DNA of 5,961 nt from PGYR01 sp041595255 (GCA_041595255.1 JBFHKR010000156.1:1-5961), one strand, 5' to 3'; numbered from the stretch's first letter, positions 1 to 5,776 are shown. Numbers and translations are program-made. Notes: generated by a model not told the origin, from the sequence alone.

Positions 1-31
1 ATTCTATCAACTATCTATCTAAGGGCAAAAA
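1..31 (+). promoter_or_regulatory. Gene A leader with Shine-Dalgarno site (copy 1)
   Basis: This untranslated leader precedes gene A and matches 2793-2823 upstream of gene A' at 30 of 31 positions; the one change is AAGGG here and AAGGA there. It contains several CTAT tetramers and an SD-like AAGGG six bases before the ATG at 32. The window begins inside it, so the promoter lies to the left and cannot be seen. Confidence 0.7.
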
Positions 32-1345
32 ATGAAATATATACTACTACTTATAGTAATTCCAACACTTCTCTTTTCGCAGGAATGGGATGATAGCTAT
101 TGGGAAAAAGTTCCGATATACAAGAATGGTCAAGAAATAGATTTCAATGACTACAGAATAGCCGATGCCAAATGCTTTGGTGATGAGTGTATAATGGTTT
201 TAAATAATTCATATTTATTTACAGAAATATTTAAAACAACTGATGGAGGTGATACATGGAATTCAATCTATGACACATCATTTGATATTGAAACTGGTGA
301 ATTCCCAGATTGGTTTATACCGTATAATCCACGATTAACAGAGATACAGAGTTTAGAAAAAGTAATATTCACTTATGATGATGATAATGGAATACTTAAT
401 AAATTTGATTTGAATACATTTGAAAATGATACTTCATTCAAATTAGAAACTATTCATGAAATAAAAAATCTAAGTACAAATTTTAATGGTTATGGTATAG
501 CTGCACATGGAGTGACCTATTTTTTAACTAAAGATCATTGGGAAACAGCGGACTTACATACAACTAACTCTATATCAGAACTGTTAGTTACGGAAGAAAA
601 TGAATTCTTTAACATAAACATTGAGCAAAGTGATACATCATCAATTCTAAGTAAATCCTTAAACGGTGTTGACTGGGAAGAATATAGAATAGGGAATGGT
701 GTTATACAGGAAATTTATAAATTCAGTGATAGTTTATTTTGGGTTGGTGGAATTAAAGTTTTTGAGGATTTAAAAAAAAGAAGAGATATTATTTATAATT
801 CAACAAACGGAGGACAAACGTGGAACCTTCAACTCGAAGATAGTTCCTCAATCGGATGGAGTGTTAGAGATATATTCTTTATTAATAAAGAATTAGGCAT
901 AGCTTTAACAGGTATCGATTATTATTACACAACTACAAATGGGGGATTAAATTGGATAAAACAAAAAAGGGAATTTGTAAAAAACAAATTTGAAATAAAT
1001 AAGTCATTTATTACGGATAAATATTTATTCCAATACATAGGGTTGGGTGGTCTATACAAATATGAATTATCATTATTGAGTATTACTTCAGTTCCGCTAA
1101 ATGAATATAAGACAATAAATACATATCCTAGTCCATTTGTAAATAGATTTACTTTAGATGCAATAGATGTACCTTCTGGGAACTATTCTCTGAAGGTACA
1201 TTCTCTAAGTGGGGATTTGGTTTTAGATAGAACTATAAACATACCAAGTCAAATAGATATAGAAGCAAACTTACCTTCAGGAAGTTACTTTCTAATCTTA
1301 GAAAATGAAAAGAATCACTTTTTTCAAAAAATCATCAAGGAGTAA
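32..1345 (+). CDS. Gene A: T9SS-exported Asp-box (BNR-like) beta-propeller protein
   Basis: The product is a 437-residue secreted protein of unknown specific function. Residues 1-16 form a Sec signal peptide with likely cleavage at S16|Q17, matching the Bacteroidetes Q-rule. Asp-box motifs (S/T-x-D/N-x-G-x-T-W type) lie at 69-76 (TTDGGDTW), 257-264 (STNGGQTW) and 301-308 (TTNGGLNW), with a degraded one near 209-215; such motifs sit on beta-propeller blade hairpins in sialidase-like and Ycf48-like folds. A Cys pair, C48 and C53, is shared with gene A'. Residues 365-437 resemble the type A T9SS sorting domain: a YPSP opening, GNYSLKVHSLSG, a PSGSYFL strand and a basic end (QKIIKE). The protein should therefore cross the outer membrane and be released or surface-anchored. 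The start is supported by AAGGG six bases upstream. The stop is a tandem TAA TAG, and gene B starts five bases after the TAA, implying an operon. No catalytic residues are recognisable, so an enzyme call such as sialidase would be unsafe. Confidence 0.88.
   Translation: MKYILLLIVIPTLLFSQEWDDSYWEKVPIYKNGQEIDFNDYRIADAKCFGDECIMVLNNSYLFTEIFKTTDGGDTWNSIYDTSFDIETGEFPDWFIPYNPRLTEIQSLEKVIFTYDDDNGILNKFDLNTFENDTSFKLETIHEIKNLSTNFNGYGIAAHGVTYFLTKDHWETADLHTTNSISELLVTEENEFFNINIEQSDTSSILSKSLNGVDWEEYRIGNGVIQEIYKFSDSLFWVGGIKVFEDLKKRRDIIYNSTNGGQTWNLQLEDSSSIGWSVRDIFFINKELGIALTGIDYYYTTTNGGLNWIKQKREFVKNKFEINKSFITDKYLFQYIGLGGLYKYELSLLSITSVPLNEYKTINTYPSPFVNRFTLDAIDVPSGNYSLKVHSLSGDLVLDRTINIPSQIDIEANLPSGSYFLILENEKNHFFQKIIKE
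1337..1342 (+). promoter_or_regulatory. Shine-Dalgarno of gene B inside the end of gene A
   Basis: AAGGAG forms the last two codons of gene A (Lys-Glu) and lies eight bases before the ATG of gene B. It is a strong SD that fixes the gene B start at 1351 over the internal ATGs at codons 9 and 10. The placement suggests translational coupling of A and B. The same AAGGAG persists at 4129-4134, where no start codon follows. Confidence 0.75.
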
Positions 1346-1349
1346 TAGT
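1341..1349 (+). repeat. 9-bp direct repeat AGTAATAGT, left copy
   Basis: AGTAATAGT spans the end of gene A and its tandem stops, just before the gene B start. An identical copy is at 2631-2639, inside the last codons of gene B. A single copy at 4133-4141 follows gene A' where gene B is absent. The two copies are 1290 bp apart and bracket nearly all of gene B, so they look like the recombination points of a deletion. Confidence 0.7.
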
Positions 1350-1350
1350 C

Positions 1351-2646
1351 ATGAAATTTATAATTACATTTATAATGATGTCAAACTTAACACTCCTTTC
1401 ACAAGGGTGGTTACAAACAGCAGAGCTAGATACAGTTAGGTATAGACAAATTATTTCATCAGGTGAAAGTACATATCTATTTACTTATCATACACGAGAA
1501 ATTGCAATTTTAAGATCGACTAATGATGGTGTCACATGGGATACACTTGTTGATGGTAATCCGAAAGGTTTTGAAAAAGAGTTCCCATCCGTTTTGGAAG
1601 TGATAAATGAAAATATTGCATTTGTTTGTTTAGGGAGTAAAGGAAATATTTTCAAGTATAACTTTTCAGATAATAGTATAGAAAATTTAAAAATAGACGC
1701 CACTTTCTATATAGCATCAATAAAGATGATAGATGAGGATAATGGGATTTGTGGTACAGATTCAGAGTTATTTATTACAGATGATGGTTGGAAAACAACT
1801 CAGAAAATAGATGTTAATGACCTATCAGAAGTTTATATAAATTATGAAAATGATAAGTTAATTTACTCTTATTTAACATCAGATGAAGGCTTAGAAATAG
1901 TATCAAAATATTTTAGATCTGAAGATAAAGGAGAAAGTTGGATAGAAACTGATTTGGGTGAAATTATCGGTTTAGAAATGGTTGTAAAAGAAGATAATTC
2001 TATTTTTATAACTGCTAGTAAATATATAATAGTTGATGAAAAATTTGAGTTCTTCGATATAATTATCAAAAGCACTGATAACGGAAAGACGTGGGAAGAA
2101 ATGCTAAATAAGTCATTTGACCATAGAGTAGATTTGGATGATATAAAATTCTATAATAATCAAATTGGTATTGCGTGTGGACAGAATACATCTACATATC
2201 TAACTTTTGACGGAGGAGAAACTTGGGAAATTCAGAATGTCGAAGATGTAGAAGAATTGAGTCTAAGGCCTACTTTTGGTGGATTCACACAAACTAAATT
2301 TATACTCGGTATTTGGAATAAAGGATTATTTCAAAAAGAAATTAGTATATCTTCTGTAAACTGGAATAGTACAACAACTAATTACTTAAATAACAACTCC
2401 ATCAACTTATACCCTAATCCAGTTGAAAAGCAAACAACGATAGAGTTTGAGTTAACTCAATCAACTAATGTAACAATGGATGTATATGATGCTACTGGAA
2501 ACAAACTAGAAGGTTTAGTATCTAAATATATGACTCAAGGTAATTGGGGAATCACGTGGACTCCTAATAACTTAGTTTCAGGTGCATACTTTATACAGAT
2601 GACAACTGACTACGGAACATTTACTCAGAAAGTAATAGTAAAGTAA
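1351..2646 (+). CDS. Gene B: T9SS-exported Asp-box (BNR-like) beta-propeller protein
   Basis: The product is a 431-residue secreted protein, similar in plan to gene A but diverged throughout. Residues 1-17 form a signal peptide with likely cleavage at S17|Q18. Asp-box motifs occur at 56-63 (STNDGVTW), 190-197 (SEDKGESW), 241-248 (STDNGKTW) and 285-292 (TFDGGETW), with a weak one near 141-149; they are spread along the chain as expected for a beta-propeller. Residues 353-431 form a canonical type A T9SS sorting domain: YPNP at 354-357, VTMDVYDATGNK, a WTPNNLVSGAYF segment and the basic terminus QKVIVK. This domain is clearly different from those of A and A'. Single cysteines lie at 93, 134 and 276. 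The gene follows A by five bases with a strong SD and precedes a hairpin terminator, so A and B are probably co-transcribed and co-exported. The matching gene is missing after A'. Its ligand or substrate is unknown. Confidence 0.87.
   Translation: MKFIITFIMMSNLTLLSQGWLQTAELDTVRYRQIISSGESTYLFTYHTREIAILRSTNDGVTWDTLVDGNPKGFEKEFPSVLEVINENIAFVCLGSKGNIFKYNFSDNSIENLKIDATFYIASIKMIDEDNGICGTDSELFITDDGWKTTQKIDVNDLSEVYINYENDKLIYSYLTSDEGLEIVSKYFRSEDKGESWIETDLGEIIGLEMVVKEDNSIFITASKYIIVDEKFEFFDIIIKSTDNGKTWEEMLNKSFDHRVDLDDIKFYNNQIGIACGQNTSTYLTFDGGETWEIQNVEDVEELSLRPTFGGFTQTKFILGIWNKGLFQKEISISSVNWNSTTTNYLNNNSINLYPNPVEKQTTIEFELTQSTNVTMDVYDATGNKLEGLVSKYMTQGNWGITWTPNNLVSGAYFIQMTTDYGTFTQKVIVK
2631..2639 (+). repeat. 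9-bp direct repeat AGTAATAGT, right copy
   Basis: This is identical to 1341-1349. Here it is coding, lying within the K-V-I-V-K terminus of gene B, which is ordinary for a T9SS sorting domain. That suggests the sequence is native to gene B and is not a target-site duplication made by an insertion. Confidence 0.7.
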
Positions 2647-2678
2647 ATTCCAAGCATACGCTACTACGATTTGATAAA

Positions 2679-2712
2679 GGTCGCTTTCTTAACTGAGAGC
2701 GACCTTTTTTTT
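2679..2712 (+). terminator. Rho-independent terminator of the A-B operon
   Basis: A 10-bp stem (GGTCGCTTTC / GAGAGCGACC, one T-G wobble) closes a six-base loop (TTAACT) and is followed by eight T residues. An A run before the stem pairs with the first T residues. It starts 32 bases after the gene B stop. The 32 bases between stop and stem are copied downstream of gene A'. Confidence 0.9.
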
Positions 2713-2792
2713 ATGTTTATTTATTAGAATTGCACTTAGTGAAAAATAAATCGATACATACATGTAACTAAACTGACAATTTGCGTGTCTCT
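2713..2792. other. Spacer between the two cassette units
   Basis: This AT-rich spacer must hold the promoter of gene A' if the terminator at 2679-2712 works. No convincing promoter is visible. A sigma70-like TTGCAC at 2730-2735 has only a poor -10 (GATACA) 17 bases on, and ACAATTTG at 2776-2783 matches the Bacteroidota TAnnTTTG element at only four of its six fixed positions. No open reading frame or strong hairpin was seen. Confidence 0.4.
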
Positions 2793-2823
2793 ATTCTATC
2801 AACTATCTATCTAAGGACAAAAA
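2793..2823 (+). promoter_or_regulatory. Gene A' leader with Shine-Dalgarno site (copy 2)
   Basis: This is the second copy of the leader at 1-31, with one difference. It carries AAGGA six bases before the ATG and CTAT tetramers starting just upstream at 2791. Conservation of the untranslated leader along with the first codons suggests A and A' are expressed the same way, or that a recent conversion tract covered this end. Confidence 0.7.
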
Positions 2824-4137
2824 ATGAAATATATACTACTATTTATAGTAATTCCAACACTTCTCTTTTCCCAGGAATGGAACGACAGTTATTGGGAAAA
2901 AGTACCAATATACAAGAATGGTCAAGAAATAGATTTCAATGACTATAGAATAGCCGATGCCAAATGCTTTGATAATATTTGTTATTTGGTTTTAAGAAAC
3001 CAATCCCTTTTTATCGAAATTGTTAAGTCAACTGATGGTGGTGATACTTGGAATTCGATTTATGATAATAAATTTGATATATTTGGTGAAGACCCACCTG
3101 ATGATTTCATCCTCTATAATCCACAACTAGCAGAATTACAGAGTCCGAATGAAGTAATAATTACTTATGATGATAAAAATGGGATTCTTAATAAATTCAA
3201 TCTGAATACATTTGAAAATGATACTTCATTCAAATTAAATACATCATCTGATATAAAAAACCTACATACTAATTCCAATGGCTATGGTATAGCAGCATAC
3301 GGAATTCATTACTACATAACTAAAGACCGCTGGAAAACTGCTGAGTTTTATAAAACTCATTCAATAGGTGAAGTTTTGGTTACTAAAAATAATATATTTC
3401 ACAATTCTAATTATAACACTAGTGACTCTAGTGCTTTATTTAATAGGTCTGTAAATGGTATAGACTGGGAACAGTCTTTAATTGGTAGAGGTTATATCCA
3501 AACAATTTATTCATTTAACGATGAGTTGTATTGGGCGGGAGGTATTAACTTATTTAGTGATGATAAAAAAAGACATGATTTAATTTATAATTCTATTGAT
3601 GGAGGTAAGACATGGGACCTTCAGCACGAAGATAGTACTTTTATAGGATGGAGTATAAGGGATATAAATTTTATTAACACTGAAATAGGAATAGCACTCA
3701 CTCCTTTAGAAGTTTATTACACTACCACAAATGGAGGTGAAGATTGGATAAAGCAGCAAAGAAGTTATGACCCTAAAGCCATAGCTATGAACAAAACTTT
3801 CTTGAGTAAAAAGAGCTTATTCCAATTTGTAGGTCTTAGTGGACTCTATAAATATAATCTTTCGTTACTGACTATAACATCAGTGCCACTTAATGAATAT
3901 AGAACCATCAAGACATATCCTAGTCCATTTGTAAATCGATTTACTTTAGATGCAATAGATGTACCTTCTGGGAACTATTCTCTGAAGTTACATTCTCTAA
4001 GTGGGGATTTGGTTTTAGATAGAACTATAAACATACCAAGTCAAATAGATATAGAAGCAAACTTACCTTCAGGAAGTTACTTTCTAATCTTAGAAAATGA
4101 AAAGAATCATTTTTTTCAAAAAATCATCAAGGAGTAA
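2824..4137 (+). CDS. Gene A': T9SS-exported Asp-box beta-propeller protein, mosaic paralogue of gene A
   Basis: The product has 437 residues, the same length as gene A's, and aligns with it without gaps. The signal peptide and first 49 residues are nearly identical (47 of 49 match by eye), including the S16|Q17 cleavage site and C48; C53 is also kept. Asp-boxes fall at the same positions: 69-76 (STDGGDTW), 257-264 (SIDGGKTW), 301-308 (TTNGGEDW), and a weak one at 209-215. The propeller between about residues 50 and 360 is only roughly 60% identical by eye. The T9SS sorting domain from residue 365 is almost identical to that of A, even at synonymous sites. The start is supported by AAGGA six bases upstream and the stop is again TAA TAG. 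It stands alone between its own leader and terminator because the gene B partner is missing. Its role is unknown; it may be a variant with altered binding surface. Confidence 0.88.
   Translation: MKYILLFIVIPTLLFSQEWNDSYWEKVPIYKNGQEIDFNDYRIADAKCFDNICYLVLRNQSLFIEIVKSTDGGDTWNSIYDNKFDIFGEDPPDDFILYNPQLAELQSPNEVIITYDDKNGILNKFNLNTFENDTSFKLNTSSDIKNLHTNSNGYGIAAYGIHYYITKDRWKTAEFYKTHSIGEVLVTKNNIFHNSNYNTSDSSALFNRSVNGIDWEQSLIGRGYIQTIYSFNDELYWAGGINLFSDDKKRHDLIYNSIDGGKTWDLQHEDSTFIGWSIRDINFINTEIGIALTPLEVYYTTTNGGEDWIKQQRSYDPKAIAMNKTFLSKKSLFQFVGLSGLYKYNLSLLTITSVPLNEYRTIKTYPSPFVNRFTLDAIDVPSGNYSLKLHSLSGDLVLDRTINIPSQIDIEANLPSGSYFLILENEKNHFFQKIIKE
4129..4134 (+). promoter_or_regulatory. Orphan Shine-Dalgarno (relic of gene B start)
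   Basis: AAGGAG ends gene A' exactly as it ends gene A, but no start codon follows at suitable spacing; the next bases are stops and the terminator tail. It is still coding (Lys-Glu), so it need not have been kept as a ribosome site. Its presence fits loss of a downstream gene B. Confidence 0.5.
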
Positions 4138-4148
4138 TAGTAAAATAA
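4134..4148 (+). pseudogene. Remnant of gene B terminal codons (V-I-V-K-stop)
   Basis: The bases read GTA ATA GTA AAA TAA, equal to the last five codons of gene B apart from AAG to AAA, and run straight into the same downstream tail. Gene B is otherwise absent here. The overlap with the 9-bp repeat at 4133-4141 marks the likely deletion junction. The remnant is very short, so the call depends on the flanking homology on both sides. Confidence 0.55.
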
Positions 4149-4180
4149 ATTCCAAGCATACGCTACTACGATTTGATAAA

Positions 4181-4213
4181 GGTCGCTTTCTTAATTGAAA
4201 ACGGCCTTTTTTT
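4181..4213 (+). terminator. Terminator of gene A' (degraded copy of the A-B terminator)
   Basis: GGTCGCTTTC / GAAAACGGCC closes a TTAATT loop and is followed by seven T residues. Compared with 2679-2712, the left arm is unchanged but the right arm has changed, giving one C-A mismatch and one T-G wobble within ten pairs. It probably still works, less strongly. The tail before it (from 4149) matches 2647-2678. Confidence 0.75.
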
Positions 4214-4241
4214 ATGTTTATTATAAAACGTTTTTATCAAT

Positions 4242-4264
4242 ATATCACCTCTACGAGGCAAAAT
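4242..4264. repeat. REP-like hairpin, copy 1
   Basis: ATAT, then CCTC-TAC-GAGG, then C and AAAA: a 4-bp stem with a three-base loop. It resembles the element at 4291-4314 in layout, and the stems differ by a paired change (T-A here, C-G there). It lies in the gene-free stretch between the converging gene A' and trigger factor genes. The short length keeps this tentative. Confidence 0.4.
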
Positions 4265-4290
4265 CTTGTTGTACGATTGCTGGTTTACAG

Positions 4291-4314
4291 ATATTCCGCC
4301 CCTCTGGGGCTTTT
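4291..4314. repeat. REP-like hairpin, copy 2
   Basis: ATATTCC followed by a 5-bp stem GCCCC-TCT-GGGGC and TTTT. GC-rich hairpins of this GCCCC..GGGGC form within AT-rich intergenic DNA are commonly scattered through Bacteroidota genomes, from memory. It could also act as a backup terminator for the + strand, but the T-run is only four bases. Confidence 0.5.
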
Positions 4315-4331
4315 GTAGATGTATTTATCTC

Positions 4332-4373
4332 TTAGACTCTTCACTACACTGCGTTACTCGTTCAGAATGACAC
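4332..4373. repeat. Probable dispersed intergenic repeat
   Basis: The stretch runs from TTAGACTCTTCACTAC through GCGTTACTCG to TTCAGAATGACAC. Its ends resemble a widespread intergenic motif of the form GATTCTTC...TCAGAATGACA that I recall from many Bacteroidota and related genomes. It is not coding in any sensible frame and abuts the trigger factor terminator. The identification is from memory. Confidence 0.4.
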
Positions 4374-4374
4374 T

Positions 4375-4408
4375 AAAAAAAAGCGATAACAAGTTAATGC
4401 TACCGCTT
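4375..4408 (-). terminator. Rho-independent terminator of the trigger factor gene
   Basis: Read on the minus strand, an 11-bp stem (AAGCGGTAGCA / TGTTATCGCTT, two G-T wobbles) with a six-base loop ends in a run of eight T. It starts about 30 bases past the trigger factor stop. Read the other way there is only a short mixed T-rich stretch (CTTTTA) after the stem, so it mainly serves the minus strand. Confidence 0.88.
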
Positions 4409-4437
4409 CTTTTAGTCTTTCTCATAATCGTTATAGA

Positions 4438-5712
4438 TTAGTCTTCTATTCTTTCGTGTGTCTCGAAGTCCACTTCGTTGATAATAGCGAAATCTAATAC
4501 GAAGTCAATTACTTTCTTTGATAGTATCTTAGTTAAGAAATTAGGGTTTTGAACAAGTATTTTCTTCATTTGTTCTACGTCTTGACCGTATCTCTTAGCT
4601 TCTTTCTCTACTATTGGATCTATATCATAATCTTCTAATTCTATGCTTTCATTCTCAATTATCTGGTTACGAACGAGTTCCCATTTCACAGATCTTTCAG
4701 CATTCGGTTTTAGCTGTGCCTCTAACTCATCGTCAGTCATATTTAACTGCTCTGGGTTCTTCTCGTATCTTTGCTTTACATCTTGTATCATCTGCTTAAG
4801 TACTTGACTAACTAATTGCTCAGGAGCAGGTATATCATTAGAGTCAACTAGATTTGCAACAATCTGATTTTCTACTAATTCGCGGCTTTTTCTATCCCAT
4901 TCATCTTGTAGATTGAAATTAATCTCATCTTTTAGCTCTTCGGCTTTAGTTATTCTACCACCGGTTACTCTCTCTACGAATTCGTCATCTAGTACAGCAG
5001 GCGTTAGCTTTTGTATTTTAGTTATCGTTACTTTGAAATTTTTATCTTTGATACTTGGATTAGCATCAGGAGCTGTAGGAGTGTAATCAAATGAATCACC
5101 AACTTTCGTATTTAATATGTTTTCTTTTAACTCAGGCAATATATTTTTATCTGCAAGGTAAACGTCAGTTTCATTAGGCTCACTCAACTCACCACCTTCT
5201 AGTATTTCAGCCATTTCTACTTTTATAACGTGGTGTTCGTCAGTTACTTGTTCTGCTTCTTCTAACTCACCATTTTGAGCAAGTATATAATCTAATTCGT
5301 CTTGTACTTCTTGATCTGTAACAGTATGAATTGGCTCATCGATTGATACACCTTTGTAATCTTTGAGTGTAATAGTAGGTAGAGTCTCGAACTCTATTAC
5401 ATATTTGATTCCATTTTCATCTTTTGCAATATCTTTTAGAGTAGGTGTACCTAGTACTTGGATATTCTCTTCTTGAGTAAAATTTCTAAATACATCGTTT
5501 ATCAAATCTTGGTCAGCATCAGCTTCTATACCTGGTCCATACATTTTCTTTATCATAGCTATTGGTACTTTCCCATTTCGGAAACCCTGTAGTTTTACTT
5601 TGGGTTGCATAGCTTTGTATGCCTTCTCGTAATGAGGTTGTAGCTCATCTGTAGTAAGCGTGATAGTTAATTCTCTTGTGCACTCATCTAATTTTTTTAT
5701 CTCTTTTTCCAA
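4438..5712 (-). CDS. tig: Trigger factor (ribosome-associated chaperone)
   Basis: Trigger factor docks at the ribosomal exit tunnel (protein L23) and shields nascent chains. Counting from the TTG at 5712 the product has 424 residues, against 432 in E. coli. The ribosome-binding signature GFRNGKVP falls at residues 43-50, the same positions as GFRKGKVP in E. coli. The N-terminal domain covers about 1-120, a divergent FKBP-like domain about 140-240, and the helical C-terminal chaperone arms follow to the end. The open frame continues upstream to another TTG at 5742, adding ten residues, but that codon lies in the T-tract of the upstream terminator and within a promoter-like element. The TTG at 5712 has AAAGG seven bases upstream, so it is preferred. 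No ATG start is available. The FKBP-like part lacks a recognisable aromatic active-site pattern, so isomerase activity is doubtful. The gene seems to be transcribed alone. Confidence 0.93.
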   Translation of the reverse strand: MEKEIKKLDECTRELTITLTTDELQPHYEKAYKAMQPKVKLQGFRNGKVPIAMIKKMYGPGIEADADQDLINDVFRNFTQEENIQVLGTPTLKDIAKDENGIKYVIEFETLPTITLKDYKGVSIDEPIHTVTDQEVQDELDYILAQNGELEEAEQVTDEHHVIKVEMAEILEGGELSEPNETDVYLADKNILPELKENILNTKVGDSFDYTPTAPDANPSIKDKNFKVTITKIQKLTPAVLDDEFVERVTGGRITKAEELKDEINFNLQDEWDRKSRELVENQIVANLVDSNDIPAPEQLVSQVLKQMIQDVKQRYEKNPEQLNMTDDELEAQLKPNAERSVKWELVRNQIIENESIELEDYDIDPIVEKEAKRYGQDVEQMKKILVQNPNFLTKILSKKVIDFVLDFAIINEVDFETHERIED

Positions 5713-5739
5713 GACTTTACCTTTATTGCGATTTTTGTT

Positions 5740-5747
5740 CAAAAATA
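5740..5747 (-). promoter_or_regulatory. Candidate Bacteroidota -7 promoter element for tig
   Basis: On the minus strand the bases read TATTTTTG, a full match to the TAnnTTTG -7 element of Bacteroidota sigma70-type promoters. Transcription would begin near 5733, giving a leader of about 20 bases that contains AAAGG before the TTG at 5712. No clear -33 TTTG/TTG element is seen at the usual distance, and T-rich DNA makes chance matches likely. Confidence 0.45.
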
Positions 5748-5776
5748 AAAAGTGCTACTTCTGTTAAAAGTAGCAC
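5741..5776 (-). terminator. Rho-independent terminator of the peroxiredoxin gene
   Basis: On the minus strand a perfect 9-bp stem (GTGCTACTT / AAGTAGCAC) with a seven-base loop is followed by TTTTTATTTTT. It lies about 50 bases after the peroxiredoxin stop and separates that gene from tig. The T-tract is shared with the candidate tig promoter element. Confidence 0.88.

Noticed and set aside
1488..1703. Minus-strand open frame of 71 codons inside gene B
   Set aside because: It lies wholly within the well-supported gene B and has no ribosome site or recognisable domain; it is a shadow of the coding strand.
1869..2075. Minus-strand open frame of 68 codons inside gene B
   Set aside because: It is again opposite gene B, low in complexity (Ser/Ile/Lys rich) and unsupported by any start signal.
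1341..2639. Gene B as a mobile element insertion with a 9-bp target-site duplication
   Set aside because: Gene B has no terminal inverted repeats or transposase, and the right repeat is part of its own conserved T9SS terminus, so deletion from unit 2 is simpler. Not fully excluded.
2730..2783. Promoter for gene A' (TTGCAC with GATACA, or ACAATTTG)
   Set aside because: Both matches are too weak in AT-rich DNA, and neither has a convincing partner element, so no promoter feature was called.
2791..2816. CTAT repeats in the leader as a phase-variable simple repeat
   Set aside because: The four CTAT units are interrupted and equal in number in both leaders, so no slippage tract is evident.
32..4137. 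Calling genes A, B and A' sialidases because of Asp-box repeats
   Set aside because: Asp-boxes mark a fold, not an activity. No sialidase Arg triad, Tyr/Glu nucleophile or F/YRIP motif is visible.
4242..4314. CRISPR-like array from the two spaced hairpins
   Set aside because: Only two short imperfect units are present, with no conserved repeat of CRISPR length and no cas gene.
4614..4799. Plus-strand open frame of 61 codons opposite the trigger factor gene
   Set aside because: It is antisense to a conserved housekeeping gene and has no recognisable protein features.
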